This document shows positions 48,122 to 59,109 of a DNA stretch of 64,000 nt, one piece after another. How positions within the stretch are numbered: position 1 is the stretch's first letter; every line of letters starts with the position of its first letter. Origin of the DNA: Rhodospirillales bacterium. GTDB lineage: Bacteria > Pseudomonadota > Alphaproteobacteria > Rhodospirillales > UBA2165. The stretch spans positions 31,880 to 95,879 of the forward strand of contig JAOMCN010000003.1 in assembly GCA_028345065.1 (NCBI GenBank). The letters run 5' to 3'. The position numbers and the translations under genes are program-made. Below the pieces are notes generated by a model. That model had not been told where the DNA came from and did not search any database. It saw nothing but the letters and a program-made list of their open reading frames with translations.

Positions 48122-48382
48122 TTAATTACTAGTGCTGTGTGTAGAAACAAAGTCTTTTATTGTAATAATATCATAAACATCGACGATATAAATAATTGAC
48201 CAAAGTACAAAGGCCAATCCTGTGTTGATAGCCATTTTTTTTAACATACGATGTTGGATGGGAGCCCCGGGGTCATTCCCTTCTTTAACATTTTGATTTC
48301 GTTGAACGCCAAAGGGCAGAACTATAAATAGAGTGATCCACCAAATAACAAAGTAAATAGCAAAACCGGTAACCAGACCCAT
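48122..48382 (-). CDS. DUF1467 family membrane protein
   Basis: 86 residues, two membrane segments (about 4-24 and 52-70) separated by the family motif VLPFGVQRNQNVKEGNDPGAPIQHRMLKK. DUF1467 is of unknown function and is typically found beside rnj and proS in alphaproteobacteria, as here (20 nt after rnj). Confidence 0.9.
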   Translation of the reverse strand: MGLVTGFAIYFVIWWITLFIVLPFGVQRNQNVKEGNDPGAPIQHRMLKKMAINTGLAFVLWSIIYIVDVYDIITIKDFVSTHSTSN

Positions 48383-48403
48383 CTATTAGATTCCTATTCC
48401 CTC

Positions 48404-50041
48404 TTAAATTCTAACAACATGAATTGTCACAAGTGGTCGCTTAGCGTGCGTTTCTCTAAGGCTTTTTCTAACTGTAATACGAGCCGTCTCCTGCACTACA
48501 TCATCATCCTGCAACTTTTCTGGACTTAAACCTTTAAATGCTTCTTTAATTTTATCGGTTAAGATTTCAACCATATACGTTACTTCATCATCATCCATAA
48601 GGGCATGTGTTGTTAATTTAGGTAGCCCAACAATGCCGCCTTTCTTATCCAATATCAAAGTTAAAACAACAACACCGTTATAGATGATGCGAGAGCGATC
48701 TTTTACTACTTTTCCAGTTAGTCTATGGAGTCGTGTTCCTTCGGCAGAAAAACGACCAACAGACACCTCATCGATAATTGTGGCAGGCCCCGATCCCAAT
48801 TTAACCATCGATCCATTTTTTACCAAGACTGTCTCCGGAACCTGACAATCTTTTGCTAATGCAACGTGTTTAACAAGATGTCGGGGCTCTCCGTGTACGG
48901 GGATGGCAATCTGAGGGCGGATTAATTGGTACATTTTGATAAGTTCTTCTCGAGCTGGATGGCCAGAGACATGTATGTACTCATTATGCTCTGATATTAC
49001 GTCAACACCAATTTGAATGAGCTTGTTTTGAAGCCTTCCGATTGATAGTTCGTTACCAGGTATAATTCGAGATGAAAAGATCACCGTATCACCTTGTCCA
49101 AATGTAACTTCTCGGTTATTTCCTGACGCGATGCTGGAAAGAGCAGCACGTGCTTCACCTTGACTACCTGTACAGATGTAAAGTATCTCATTGCTTGGTA
49201 TATTCTTAGCTTCTCCTGCTTCTAAAAACGGCGGGAGGTCAACAAGGTAACCTGTATTTCGTGCAGCTGAGTTAATTCTCCAAAGAGAACGGCCTACTAA
49301 TGCAACGGCACGATCGTTAGCGGTTGCAGCATTAAAAATAGTTTTTATGCGTGCAACATTAGAAGCAAAACAGGTTACCGCAACTTTTCCAGTAGATTTG
49401 CCAATAAGTTTTGTCATATTTTCAAGGAGAGAGGATTCAGAACCAGAGTTTCCATCGACAAATATGTTGGTTGAATCACCAATACATGCCAATACACCCT
49501 CGTCTCCAAGAGCTGCTAGGGCTGCTTCGTCTGAAATATCCCCGACGACTGGTTCAGGGTCAAATTTCCAATCACCAGTGTGAAAGATGGACCCAAGAGG
49601 CGTCCTGATGACAATCGCATTTGGCTCAGGCATGGAGTGTGTCAATGTAATCAATTCTAGCGAGAATGGTCCAACTGTAAAATGCCCGCGCAGGGGGACT
49701 TCTACAATTTCTATTTCAGACAGATGTCCATTTACCTTGAGTTTTCCCCGAAGGAGCTCAGCTGTAAAAGGAGTTGCGTAAATAGGGCACCGCAATCTAT
49801 CCCAAAGGTATGGTACAGCGCCTAAATGATCTTCATGACCATGGGTCAGAATTATACCTAGTAATTTTTCTCGTTTTTCTGCGATGAAAGAGGGATCTGG
49901 AACAATAACTTCAACGCCTGGTGTTGAATCATCACCAAACGTTATCCCCATATCGATAATTAACCAATCATGCTTCTCGGGCGCACCTAACCCATAGAGA
50001 TTGAAGTTCATCCCAATTTCTTCAGTGCCACCTAACGGCAC
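48404..50041 (-). CDS. rnj: Ribonuclease J
   Basis: Metallo-beta-lactamase/beta-CASP nuclease with 5'-3' exo- and endonuclease activity in RNA decay and rRNA maturation. 545 residues from the GTG. Motifs: LTHGHEDHLGAVPYLW (metal site), FTLTHSMPEPNA-like region, FHTGDWKFDPEP, beta-CASP domain (VTCFASNVARIKTI, ICTGSQGEARAALSSIA) and HVSGHPAREELIKMYQLIRP. The conserved N-terminal strand ELLFVPLGGTEEIGM begins upstream of this GTG; in frame upstream there is only a CTG at 50062 (LENELLFVPLGG), which would overlap coaX by 11 nt. The true start is therefore uncertain. Confidence 0.95.
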   Translation of the reverse strand: MPLGGTEEIGMNFNLYGLGAPEKHDWLIIDMGITFGDDSTPGVEVIVPDPSFIAEKREKLLGIILTHGHEDHLGAVPYLWDRLRCPIYATPFTAELLRGKLKVNGHLSEIEIVEVPLRGHFTVGPFSLELITLTHSMPEPNAIVIRTPLGSIFHTGDWKFDPEPVVGDISDEAALAALGDEGVLACIGDSTNIFVDGNSGSESSLLENMTKLIGKSTGKVAVTCFASNVARIKTIFNAATANDRAVALVGRSLWRINSAARNTGYLVDLPPFLEAGEAKNIPSNEILYICTGSQGEARAALSSIASGNNREVTFGQGDTVIFSSRIIPGNELSIGRLQNKLIQIGVDVISEHNEYIHVSGHPAREELIKMYQLIRPQIAIPVHGEPRHLVKHVALAKDCQVPETVLVKNGSMVKLGSGPATIIDEVSVGRFSAEGTRLHRLTGKVVKDRSRIIYNGVVVLTLILDKKGGIVGLPKLTTHALMDDDEVTYMVEILTDKIKEAFKGLSPEKLQDDDVVQETARITVRKSLRETHAKRPLVTIHVVRI

Positions 50042-50051
50042 AAAAAGTAGT

Positions 50052-50864
50052 TCATTTTCCAGGGGAGTACCTATTTATGTCTCTAAGTTTCTCATTCGCC
50101 TTAAATATCGTGAAAAGGCCGCGAAGAGTTAAGCTAGGATCACAAATATCAATTGCATCACATGAAGTGTGAAAAAGGTTTGCTAAACCACCTGTCGCAA
50201 CTACTTTCATTGAACACCCAAACTCATTGGAAATGCGGGTAACCATCCCTTCAATCATGCTAACGTGCCCCCAAAAAATACCGGATTTCATCGCAGAGAC
50301 AGTATCCTTTCCAATAACCGAATCCGGTTTATCAATTGCGACACGTGGTAGCTTAGCTGCCCCATGATGGAGAGCTTCAAGAGATAAATTTATACCGGGA
50401 TAAATAGCTCCACCACAATAATCCCCCTCATTATTAATCACATCGAAGGTAGTAGCAGTACCAAAATCCAAAATAAGTAGGGGTCCACCATAGGTATCTT
50501 GCGCAGCTACGGCATTGCATAAACGGTCCGCGCCAACCTCACGCGGGTGGTCTATTAAAATCTTTAGACCCAATTTTACCTCTGGGTCGCCAATTACCAT
50601 GGCGTCACAATTGAAATACTTCAAACAGAGTAATTTAAGGTCGGCAAGATTATCTGGGACAACGGTAGCTAAAATTGCCGAAGTAATCTTTTTCTTTTCA
50701 ATCCCCTCTTTTTGAAGTAACTGGGTAAGCCAAACACCAAATTCATCGGCTGTTCTATTGCTTTCGGCGCCTGCGCGCCATTCGCCTTGGAGATCTCCGA
50801 ATTCTGAAAAAACTGCAAATACGATATTGGTATTTCCCGAGTCAATAGCTAGCAGCATGCGCAT
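50052..50864 (-). CDS. coaX: Type III pantothenate kinase
   Basis: First step of CoA synthesis, ASKHA fold. 270 residues: phosphate-1 motif LLAIDSGNTNIVFAVF, PREVGADRLCNAVAA, phosphate-2 motif LILDFGTATTFDVIN and GGAIYPGINLSLEALHHGAAKLP. Two ATGs (codons 1 and 3) are possible. It lies between birA (11 nt) and rnj. Confidence 0.98.
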   Translation of the reverse strand: MRMLLAIDSGNTNIVFAVFSEFGDLQGEWRAGAESNRTADEFGVWLTQLLQKEGIEKKKITSAILATVVPDNLADLKLLCLKYFNCDAMVIGDPEVKLGLKILIDHPREVGADRLCNAVAAQDTYGGPLLILDFGTATTFDVINNEGDYCGGAIYPGINLSLEALHHGAAKLPRVAIDKPDSVIGKDTVSAMKSGIFWGHVSMIEGMVTRISNEFGCSMKVVATGGLANLFHTSCDAIDICDPSLTLRGLFTIFKANEKLRDINRYSPGK

Positions 50865-50875
50865 TATTTCCTAAA

Positions 50876-51631
50876 TCAGTGGTTTAAATACACATCAGCA
50901 GCACGGATGGTGCGGAGACCAGTATCGGTTTGTATTTTGAGTGCACCATAATCATCTAGACCGATAAATCGACCGGTATATGACTGTTGTCCACAGTTAG
51001 CTGTTATTTCCTCTTCTAACCCGTGCGCGTGTTTTAACCAGGCGTTACGTACAGAGGAAAAACCTTCTTTAGACCATCTTAAGTACCACTCATATACAAA
51101 TTGGTAATAATAGAATAAAGCGTCTTTTACAGGGATTAACTGTCTTGTCTCTTCAAATATCGATGTCGCAGGAAATTGGGTCTCTGTCGGGGAATGGGCT
51201 AAGTTGACCCCACAACCAATGACAAGCCATTTGGATTGATTAGTGCTCCAATCACCTGATTCTAGTAACGTCCCTGATAATTTTTTCTTATTAAGAAGCA
51301 CGTCATTCGGCCACTTAAAGGAATAGTTCGAAACCGAGACAAATCTTGCTAGCACTTCCCCTAAAGCTAGCGCCGGTAGAAACGCTATCTGTGTGGCTTG
51401 TGCTAATGGGGTGCAGGGTCGTAGTATAATTGAGCTATAAAGATTTCCACGTTTAGATACCCAGTTACGGTTCATCCTACCCTTTCCATGTGTCTGTGCT
51501 TTAGCCCAAACAACTGTACCCTCTGGAGCATCATCATCCGCGAGCAACTTTGCTTCATAGTTCGTACTCGTAACGGTCTCATGTGAAATAAGCGAAATGC
51601 CGGTCGGTAAGTCAGGAAGTGTCTTCGTCAT
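50876..51631 (-). CDS. birA: Biotin-protein ligase (group I BirA)
   Basis: Attaches biotin to carboxyl-carrier proteins. 251 residues; no N-terminal DNA-binding domain, so it should not be a repressor. Motifs: VTSTNYEAKLLA, AKAQTHGKGRMNRNW (biotinyl-AMP loop), KWPNDVLLNKKKLSGTLLE and VIGCGVNL. Overlaps the nuoN stop by 4 nt, so it is coupled to the nuo operon. Confidence 0.96.
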   Translation of the reverse strand: MTKTLPDLPTGISLISHETVTSTNYEAKLLADDDAPEGTVVWAKAQTHGKGRMNRNWVSKRGNLYSSIILRPCTPLAQATQIAFLPALALGEVLARFVSVSNYSFKWPNDVLLNKKKLSGTLLESGDWSTNQSKWLVIGCGVNLAHSPTETQFPATSIFEETRQLIPVKDALFYYYQFVYEWYLRWSKEGFSSVRNAWLKHAHGLEEEITANCGQQSYTGRFIGLDDYGALKIQTDTGLRTIRAADVYLNH

Positions 51632-53109
51632 CCAGGAAAAAGCGCGGCGCTGGCCGCCGCCGCGCCCATCAGTAACGGTCCTGGAAGAAGTATTAGAAAA
51701 AGCGTAACAGCACCGGTTACAATTATAACGCCATTCATTTCCATACTGACTAGTTGGTCAAACTCTTCTTCTGGTTTATCAAAATACATAACTTTGACTA
51801 TTCGAAGATAATAGAAAGCGCCTACCACACTTGCTAGTACACCGATAATAGCCAATCCGAATAACTCAGCCTGAATGGCTGATTGAAATATATATAATTT
51901 GCCAACAAAGCCTGCCAATGGGGGAATTCCTGCCATTGAAAACATAAATATGGTGAGTGCGGCTGCCATAGCTGGGTTTGTTTTCGATAGGCCAGCTAAA
52001 TCATCGATATTTTCCACCATTCGGGAGTTGCGCTTCATCAATAAGATACAAGTGAAGGTACCAAGGTTCATAAATAAATAGATAGCAAGGTAAATGAGCA
52101 TACCATAGATGCCATCAGCACGAGTAGTTGTGTCACCTAACTGGCCAGCAACGGCCAAACCAATTAAAGCGTAGCCCATATGACCGATAGAGCTGTACGC
52201 CATTAGCCTTTTGATATTGCGCTGATTAATAGCTGCAAAGGCTCCAAGGATCATGGAGGCGATTGAGATAAAGATGATAATCTGTTGCCACTCCCCGGAA
52301 AGTTGACCAAAAGGTCCGGTCATAATGCGTATAAATAATCCCATCGCCGCTATTTTGGGAGCAATTGCGAAGAACGCCGTGACAGGTGTCGGTGCACCTT
52401 CATAAACATCCGGTGTCCACATGTGAAAGGGGACGGCAGAAACTTTGAACGCAAACCCGGATACTATGAAGACAATTCCAATTGTGATACCTATTGGTAC
52501 GTCAACATCTTCAGACGTAAAGAGTTTTGTTAATGAGTCAAAGTTAGTGGTACCGGAAAACCCATACACAAGTGTTAAACCGTAAAGCAGTAGGCCAGAA
52601 GCCAAAGCACCCAGCACAAAGTATTTGAGACCGGCCTCTGCCGAACGAGTGTTATCTCTCTGAAATGCAGCCATTACATAGAGGGACAAGCTCTGCAATT
52701 CCAAACCAAGATAGAGAGAAATTAGATCGTTAGCCGAAACCATCATAAGCATACCCAGCGTCGCTAGTAATATTAGCACCGGGAATTCAAAACGATTTAT
52801 TCCATGCATAATCAAATAATCTCTGGAGATCAAAATTGTGGCAGATGATGCCACTAGAACTAACGTTTTTATGAACAACCCAAAAGTATCGTTCACAAAC
52901 GCGCCACCAAAGGTTAGCGTTCTCCCGTCGGTGATTATTCCCACTAGGATTAGCGTTATTATTAAAACAACGATGCTCGCATAGGAAACAATACGGGCAC
53001 TCCGTTCTTGACGAGAATAAACACCAACCATTAGTAGGATCATCGCCGCTATAGCCAGAAAAATTTCCGGTAAAGCAGGTAAAAGAGCAGGAAACGGGGC
53101 TAACGACAT
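51628..53109 (-). CDS. nuoN: NADH-quinone oxidoreductase subunit N
   Basis: Proton-pumping antiporter-like membrane subunit of complex I. I prefer the ATG (MSLAPFPALLPALPE) with GGGAG 6 nt upstream over the listed GTG; 493 residues and about 14 membrane segments. Features: the conserved Glu-bearing SLYLGLELQSLSLY, the Lys-bearing FKVSAVPFHMWTPDVYEGAPTPVTAF and KRLMAYSSIGHMGY. Starts 12 nt after nuoM. Confidence 0.97.
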   Translation of the reverse strand: MSLAPFPALLPALPEIFLAIAAMILLMVGVYSRQERSARIVSYASIVVLIITLILVGIITDGRTLTFGGAFVNDTFGLFIKTLVLVASSATILISRDYLIMHGINRFEFPVLILLATLGMLMMVSANDLISLYLGLELQSLSLYVMAAFQRDNTRSAEAGLKYFVLGALASGLLLYGLTLVYGFSGTTNFDSLTKLFTSEDVDVPIGITIGIVFIVSGFAFKVSAVPFHMWTPDVYEGAPTPVTAFFAIAPKIAAMGLFIRIMTGPFGQLSGEWQQIIIFISIASMILGAFAAINQRNIKRLMAYSSIGHMGYALIGLAVAGQLGDTTTRADGIYGMLIYLAIYLFMNLGTFTCILLMKRNSRMVENIDDLAGLSKTNPAMAAALTIFMFSMAGIPPLAGFVGKLYIFQSAIQAELFGLAIIGVLASVVGAFYYLRIVKVMYFDKPEEEFDQLVSMEMNGVIIVTGAVTLFLILLPGPLLMGAAAASAALFPG

Positions 53110-53121
53110 GAATTCTCCCAC

Positions 53122-54636
53122 CTATTTTGCCAAAATAGCCACTGCGTCATGGGCAGCAAGGGCTGAATGATAACGTTCCATCAAGTTCTCCACGGAAGAG
53201 TGCATCACATCCAAAAATGGAATCGGATAGATCCCCATGAAAAAGACGATGAATATTAATGGCGCAAAGACTGCAATTTCTCGAGGTGAAACATCTAAAA
53301 TCTTTTTTAAATCTTCTTTGGTCAGCTCTCCAAAAATAACACGCCGATAGAGATAGAGCATATAGGCAGCGCCAATGATTACGCCTGTAGCACCTAGTAA
53401 CGCCACCCAAGTATTTACTTGAAAAGTGCCAATTAAAATAAGGAATTCACCAACAAATCCGCTGGTACCAGGAAGGCCTACAGATGCCAACATGAAAATC
53501 ATGAAAATAAGCGCATAGAACGGCATGCGATGGACAAGACCTCCGTATGAAGATATTTCTCGAGAGTGAATACGGTCATAGACAATGCCAACAATAAGGA
53601 ATAATGCGGCAGACACCACGCCGTGGCTTAACATTTGAATTATTGCGCCTTCGATACCCTGTTGGTTAGCCGCAAAGCAGCCCATTGTCACAAATCCCAT
53701 ATGGGCTACAGAAGAATAGGCAATGAGTTTTTTCATATCTTCTTGTGCAAGGGCAACTAGTGAAGTGTAAATTATTGCGATAACGCTAAGCCCAAATATG
53801 AAGGGTGTAAAATCTGCGCTTGCGATGGGGAACATAGGTAACGAAAAACGTAAAAATCCGTAACCACCGAATTTAAGAAGTACCCCAGCTAAAATCACGG
53901 AACCAGCAGTGGGCGCTTCCACATGAGCATCGGGAAGCCAAGTATGAACCGGCCACATGGGTACTTTGACTGCAAATGAGGCAAAGAATGCCAACCAAAG
54001 CCAAGGCTGCAGCGAGACAGGGAAATCATGATTTAGGAGTATTGTAATATCCGCAGTTCCTGACTCAAATATCATGGTTAAGATTGCAAGTAACATCAGT
54101 ACCGAACCCACTAGGGTATAGAGAAAGAATTTGAAGGCGGCATAGTTGCGGCGGGGGCCACCCCAAACGCCAATAATCAAAAACATTGGGATAAGAACAC
54201 CCTCAAAAAACACATAAAATAGTACCAGATCGAGTGCAGAGAACATTCCAATCATCAGTGTTTCTAGAACCAGAAATGAAATCATATATTCCTTGACCCG
54301 ATCAGTAATCGAAATCCAACTTGCCGCGATGCAGAGAACCGTCAGTAAAGTTGAAAGAAGAATAAAAAACATCGAAATACCGTCGACACCCAAGTGATAT
54401 GCTAGACCGAGAGATTCCATCCAAACGGCCTTTTCTTCGAACTGGAAACCAACAATAGCGTTGTCGAATTTGACCCAAATTCCCAATGATACCGCAAACG
54501 TGATCAATGAAGTCCAGAGTGCGACTGCACGTGTATTTCTTGCCTCAACCTCGGGATTCCCTCGTATCAACAGGATAAAGAGTACACCAATCATTGGTGC
54601 AAATGTGATGACGGAAAGCCAAGGGAAGTTGTTCAT
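53122..54636 (-). CDS. nuoM: NADH-quinone oxidoreductase subunit M
   Basis: Antiporter-like subunit of complex I. 504 residues, about 14 membrane segments. Motifs: [25 protein letters not shown] (conserved Glu), [31 protein letters not shown] and [18 protein letters not shown]. Separated from nuoL by 4 nt. Confidence 0.98.
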   Translation of the reverse strand: MNNFPWLSVITFAPMIGVLFILLIRGNPEVEARNTRAVALWTSLITFAVSLGIWVKFDNAIVGFQFEEKAVWMESLGLAYHLGVDGISMFFILLSTLLTVLCIAASWISITDRVKEYMISFLVLETLMIGMFSALDLVLFYVFFEGVLIPMFLIIGVWGGPRRNYAAFKFFLYTLVGSVLMLLAILTMIFESGTADITILLNHDFPVSLQPWLWLAFFASFAVKVPMWPVHTWLPDAHVEAPTAGSVILAGVLLKFGGYGFLRFSLPMFPIASADFTPFIFGLSVIAIIYTSLVALAQEDMKKLIAYSSVAHMGFVTMGCFAANQQGIEGAIIQMLSHGVVSAALFLIVGIVYDRIHSREISSYGGLVHRMPFYALIFMIFMLASVGLPGTSGFVGEFLILIGTFQVNTWVALLGATGVIIGAAYMLYLYRRVIFGELTKEDLKKILDVSPREIAVFAPLIFIVFFMGIYPIPFLDVMHSSVENLMERYHSALAAHDAVAILAK

Positions 54637-54640
54637 TGCG

Positions 54641-56599
54641 TTAGCTCATCGTTACCAGAAACCAAGTCGTCAGACCCGCAATGCCCAACAACATGGCAAA
54701 AGCATAGTGATATAGGTAACCACTTTGTAACGCGCCGGCTCTGCGAGCTATATTAAGTGTAGTGGCCGCGATACCGTCCGGACCGACCCCGTCGATTAAG
54801 GCCCCGTCGCCAGATTTCCAAAATCCATATCCTAATGTGAATGCCGGTTTTACAAATAGGCGATCGTAAATTTCATCGAAGTACCATTTCCTTACGAGGA
54901 AGCGATGGGTCCTATGGAAACCGTTAGCTAACGCCCCAGGTAGCTCAGGTGCAAACATATACATCAGGTAGGCCAGTGCTATCCCAGCTACACCGACAAA
55001 AAGTGGTAGATACTTAACCCAAATCGGCACATGATGCGCGTTTTCAAGAGCGGGGTGAGAGGAAAGTATTAGTATTGAATTACCCCAGAACTCTGTGGCT
55101 TGATCACCCACAAAGAAGTCAAAGGTCAGTATTCCTACAAATAGCGCCCCAATTGCTAAAAATACTAAAGGCAAAATCATAACCTTAGGTGACTCATGCA
55201 CATGGGCAAGAGTGATTTCATCCGCTCGGTTTTCCCCATGGAACGTTAGGATGAGCAGCCGCCAAGAATAGAATGCCGTCAAAAATGCTGCGACGATCCC
55301 CATCCAAAAAGCATAATAACCAATCCCCGTGTGAGCTCCCCAGGCAGCTTCAAGGACGATGTCTTTAGAATAAAAACCGGAGAACGGCCATATCCCCGCT
55401 AGTGCGAGGCTCCCTACCCACATTAAAACATAGGTCACTGGGATCAATTTATAAAGTCCGCCCATTTTTCGCATGTCCTGTTCATCCGACATAGCATGGA
55501 TGACGGATCCAGCCCCAAGGAACAAAAGTGCCTTGAAGAATGCATGAGTAATAAGGTGGAACATACCCGCCGAATAGGCAGAAACACCAAGTGCGAAAAA
55601 CATGTAACCGAGTTGACTACAGGTGGAATATGCGATGACCCGCTTTATGTCATTTTGCACGCACGCTATAGTGGCCGCAAAGATAGCGGTTGAGGCACCA
55701 ACCAAGATTACCACTGTTAATGCTGTATCAGAATATTCAAATAATGGGGACAGACGGGCAACCATGAACACACCTGCTGTTACCATTGTGGCCGCATGTA
55801 TCAAAGCTGACACAGGGGTCGGTCCCTCCATTGCATCAGGTAGCCAAGTATGAAGACCCAATTGGGCCGATTTACCCATGGCGCCAACAAAAAGAAGGAG
55901 ACAAATTACCGTGAGAGCGTGGAATTCTCCGCCAAAGACTGTAATGACAGCATTGGATTTCTCTTCTGCAAGTCCAAAAATGGCATCGAAGCTTATTGTG
56001 TCAAATAGCAAGAAGGTAGCAAATATTCCCAAAGCAAACCCAAAGTCACCAACACGATTTACAACAAAGGCTTTTATGGCGGCTGCACAAGCAGAAGGAC
56101 GGTTATACCAAAAACCAATTAATAGGTAAGACGCTAAACCAACTCCCTCCCAGCCAAAAAAGAGTTGTATCAAATTGTTGGATGTAACGAGCATAAGCAT
56201 AAAAAAAGTAAAGAGGCTTAAGTAGCTCATGAACCTGGGAATTGAGTTGTCGTGAGACATATACCCAATGGAGTATATGTGGATCATTGAACTTACCCAG
56301 GTTACCATCAACAACATGATTAACGAGAGAGTGTCGCCACGCAGTTCCCACGAAAACTTTAGGGACCCCGACTCAACCCAGGTCCAGACTTTAATAACAA
56401 CGGCATTTCCGTAAACGACAACATCAATAAATGCTATTGTCGCGGCGACTGCAGATAGAAGCATTGCTCCTACCGTCACCATATGAGCCATTTGGTCTAT
56501 GTTCTTCTTTTTTTCGGGCTTGGTGATAGCACCAACGAAAACAAGGATGCCCGCAATAAAACTTCCAATGAGAGGTAAAAATACTGCTGAAACGTACAT
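54641..56599 (-). CDS. nuoL: NADH-quinone oxidoreductase subunit L
   Basis: Distal antiporter-like subunit with the long lateral helix. 652 residues. Motifs: [27 protein letters not shown] (conserved Glu), [61 protein letters not shown] and a C-terminal region [19 protein letters not shown]. 13 nt after nuoK. Confidence 0.98.
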   Translation of the reverse strand: MYVSAVFLPLIGSFIAGILVFVGAITKPEKKKNIDQMAHMVTVGAMLLSAVAATIAFIDVVVYGNAVVIKVWTWVESGSLKFSWELRGDTLSLIMLLMVTWVSSMIHIYSIGYMSHDNSIPRFMSYLSLFTFFMLMLVTSNNLIQLFFGWEGVGLASYLLIGFWYNRPSACAAAIKAFVVNRVGDFGFALGIFATFLLFDTISFDAIFGLAEEKSNAVITVFGGEFHALTVICLLLFVGAMGKSAQLGLHTWLPDAMEGPTPVSALIHAATMVTAGVFMVARLSPLFEYSDTALTVVILVGASTAIFAATIACVQNDIKRVIAYSTCSQLGYMFFALGVSAYSAGMFHLITHAFFKALLFLGAGSVIHAMSDEQDMRKMGGLYKLIPVTYVLMWVGSLALAGIWPFSGFYSKDIVLEAAWGAHTGIGYYAFWMGIVAAFLTAFYSWRLLILTFHGENRADEITLAHVHESPKVMILPLVFLAIGALFVGILTFDFFVGDQATEFWGNSILILSSHPALENAHHVPIWVKYLPLFVGVAGIALAYLMYMFAPELPGALANGFHRTHRFLVRKWYFDEIYDRLFVKPAFTLGYGFWKSGDGALIDGVGPDGIAATTLNIARRAGALQSGYLYHYAFAMLLGIAGLTTWFLVTMS

Positions 56600-56612
56600 A
56601 AACTAAATACCT

Positions 56613-56924
56613 TTAACCCTTCATCATGTGGATGTCTTCAACAGCTATGCTGCCTCGGTTTCTAAAATAAACAACTAGTATTGCGAGCCCTATTGCCGCT
56701 TCAGCAGCTGCCACAGTAAGAACAAACAATGCAAACACCTGCCCCACTAAATCACCTAAATAAGATGAAAAGGATACGAGGTTGATGTTTATGGCAAGAA
56801 GAATTAGCTCAATTGACATTAAAATAATAATTACATTTTTTCGGTTTAGAAAAATGCCAAACACTCCCAGTGTGAAAAGTATAGCACCGAGGGTCAAGTA
56901 ATGCGCCAGGCCAATTTCAAACAT
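56613..56924 (-). CDS. nuoK: NADH-quinone oxidoreductase subunit K
   Basis: Small three-helix membrane subunit. 103 residues; [26 protein letters not shown] carries the conserved Glu of the second helix, and [23 protein letters not shown] the second Glu. Its ATG overlaps the nuoJ stop by one base (TAATG). Confidence 0.98.
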   Translation of the reverse strand: MFEIGLAHYLTLGAILFTLGVFGIFLNRKNVIIILMSIELILLAININLVSFSSYLGDLVGQVFALFVLTVAAAEAAIGLAILVVYFRNRGSIAVEDIHMMKG

Positions 56925-57538
56925 TAGATACCACTTCCTGTTGACACCTTTTTAATCTCTATGGTGTCTTCAGGCCTACGATTGACCTGATTACTTATTC
57001 GTTGCTTACGCGTGCCCTCTCTCGATCGATGTGTCAAAACTATGGCACCAATCATCGCGACAAGAAGGATAATTCCTGCTGCCTGAAAAAAATAAACATA
57101 TTTCGTATAAATAATGTTTCCTAATGCTTCGGTATTTGCGATGTCTGATGGAACTGGAATTGGTGCAGCAAACCTCTCAGACACCTCGGGTGAGAATACG
57201 AACCCGCCGGCAACCACTGCAAGTTCCATTAGGAGAACTAAACCCACTATTCCCCCTAACGGTAGATATTGTAAAAAACCTTGCCGAAGTTCTGCAATAT
57301 TCACATCTAACATCATTACAACAAACATGAATAATACAGCAACGGCTCCCACATAGACGACGACCATGACCATAGCTAGAAACTCCGCTCCCAGAAGCAC
57401 AAACAATCCAGCCGAGTTAAAGAAAGCTAAAATAAGAAAAAGAACGGAATGAACGGGATTCCTAGCTGAAATTACCATCACTGCTGCCACTACTGTGATA
57501 ATAGAAAACAAATAAAAAGCGAGTGCTTGTATTACCAT
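56924..57538 (-). CDS. nuoJ: NADH-quinone oxidoreductase subunit J
   Basis: Membrane subunit whose third helix takes part in coupling. The listed ORF starts 21 codons early; the ATG at [23 protein letters not shown] is the natural one, giving 204 residues and five membrane segments. Motifs: [23 protein letters not shown] and [23 protein letters not shown]. It has a 46-nt gap after nuoI. Confidence 0.97.
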   Translation of the reverse strand: MVIQALAFYLFSIITVVAAVMVISARNPVHSVLFLILAFFNSAGLFVLLGAEFLAMVMVVVYVGAVAVLFMFVVMMLDVNIAELRQGFLQYLPLGGIVGLVLLMELAVVAGGFVFSPEVSERFAAPIPVPSDIANTEALGNIIYTKYVYFFQAAGIILLVAMIGAIVLTHRSREGTRKQRISNQVNRRPEDTIEIKKVSTGSGI

Positions 57539-57584
57539 TTGGCTGTCCAAAAATGCTGTTTTATTTTCTTCATATCTAAATATT

Positions 57585-58073
57585 TTACCTGTATGGCGCA
57601 TCTGCCCGTATACAAGCAGCTAATTCGGTTTCCCATCGATCGCCATTGGCTAAGAGCTTATCTTTATCATAGAGCAATTCTTCACGCGTTTCTGTTGCAA
57701 ATTCAAAGTTTGGTCCCTCTACAATGGCATCAACCGGACAGGCTTCCTCGCAAAAACCACAATAAATACATTTCACCATATCGATATCGTAGCGAGTTGT
57801 TCTCCGACTTCCATCTGAACGCGGTTCTGCCTCAATGGTAATGGCCTGAGCTGGGCAAATTGCCTCGCAGAGCTTGCATGCGATACACCTTTCTTCACCA
57901 TTAGGATACCGGCGAAGGGCGTGTTCACCACGAAATCTTGGACTTAATGGTCCTTTTTCATAAGGATAATTTAATGTGACTTTTGGTCTGAAAAAATAAC
58001 GTAATGTCAGTAGCATTCCTGAGACAAGTTCCGCTAAAAATATTGTTTTTGCGCTTTTAACGAGAAAATTCAT
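57585..58073 (-). CDS. nuoI: NADH-quinone oxidoreductase subunit I
   Basis: Carries clusters N6a and N6b of the Q module. 162 residues with two 4Fe-4S motifs, [12 protein letters not shown] and [12 protein letters not shown], preceded by [19 protein letters not shown]. The N-terminal amphipathic helix fits binding to the membrane arm. Between nuoH and nuoJ as usual. Confidence 0.98.
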   Translation of the reverse strand: MNFLVKSAKTIFLAELVSGMLLTLRYFFRPKVTLNYPYEKGPLSPRFRGEHALRRYPNGEERCIACKLCEAICPAQAITIEAEPRSDGSRRTTRYDIDMVKCIYCGFCEEACPVDAIVEGPNFEFATETREELLYDKDKLLANGDRWETELAACIRADAPYR

Positions 58074-58089
58074 TTATTTTTTCCGATAT

Positions 58090-59109
58090 CTAACGGCCTA
58101 ATGGGTTAATATCAAAAGCAACAACTATCCCACCTACAATGACAACAGCTGCTAGCGAAATAGGTAAAAACACCTTCCAGCCCAGACGCATAAGCTGGTC
58201 ATATCTATACCGAGGGAAGGTTGCCCTAACCCAAAGAAATATAAACAGCACGAATGCCATTTTGAGGGCAAACCAAATTGGGCCTGGGATCCAATTAAAC
58301 GGAGCAACATCAAGTATTGGGAGCCACCCTCCCAAGAACAGTATTGTAGTCATACCCGCCATTAGGATCATATTTGCGTATTCACCAAGAAAAAATAGTG
58401 CAAACGTCATAGCGGAGTATTCAACGTTGTAGCCAGAAACTAGTTCCGCTTCTGCTTCGGGCATATCAAATGGATGTCGATTGGTTTCAGCTAAAGTGGT
58501 GATGAAAAAAATGACTGCCATCGGGAATAGTGGAACTACGAACCAGATAGTTTCTTGCTGAGCTCGGACTATATCACTCAAATTCAATGAACCGGCAACT
58601 AAAAGAACCGTAATAATTATGAAGCCCATAGAAACTTCATATGAGACCATTTGTGCCGCAGAACGAAGCCCACCAAGAAAAGCATATTTTGAGTTGCTAG
58701 ACCATCCTGCCATTAAAACTCCGTAAACGCCCAAGGACGAGATGGCGAATAGATAGAGGACACCAACATTTATATTAGCGATGACCAATCCATTCCCAAC
58801 GGGGATCACGGCCCATGCTATGAGAGCTAAAGAAAATGTTAACATTGGTGCCACGAGGAACACCACTTTATTTGCTCCAGTGGGGATTATAGTTTCCTTA
58901 AAAAATAATTTCATGCCGTCGGCAATGGGTTGCAGGAGACCATAAGGACCAACCACGTTTGGACCGCGGCGCAGGTGCATTGCACCAATCACCTTCCGCT
59001 CAGCATAAGTCAAATAAGCTACACCAATCAGTAGAGGAACAACCAAAAGAAGTATTTTTATAACAATCCATAAAACCGGCCAAAGGTATACCCACCAGAA
59101 TTCAGTCAT
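58090..59109 (-). CDS. nuoH: NADH-quinone oxidoreductase subunit H
   Basis: Membrane subunit forming part of the quinone cavity. I start at [14 protein letters not shown] (339 residues), 23 codons inside the listed ORF; this ATG overlaps the nuoG stop by 8 nt (ATGACTGA) with GAGG upstream. Motifs: [82 protein letters not shown] and [18 protein letters not shown]. Confidence 0.98.
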   Translation of the reverse strand: MTEFWWVYLWPVLWIVIKILLLVVPLLIGVAYLTYAERKVIGAMHLRRGPNVVGPYGLLQPIADGMKLFFKETIIPTGANKVVFLVAPMLTFSLALIAWAVIPVGNGLVIANINVGVLYLFAISSLGVYGVLMAGWSSNSKYAFLGGLRSAAQMVSYEVSMGFIIITVLLVAGSLNLSDIVRAQQETIWFVVPLFPMAVIFFITTLAETNRHPFDMPEAEAELVSGYNVEYSAMTFALFFLGEYANMILMAGMTTILFLGGWLPILDVAPFNWIPGPIWFALKMAFVLFIFLWVRATFPRYRYDQLMRLGWKVFLPISLAAVVIVGGIVVAFDINPLGR

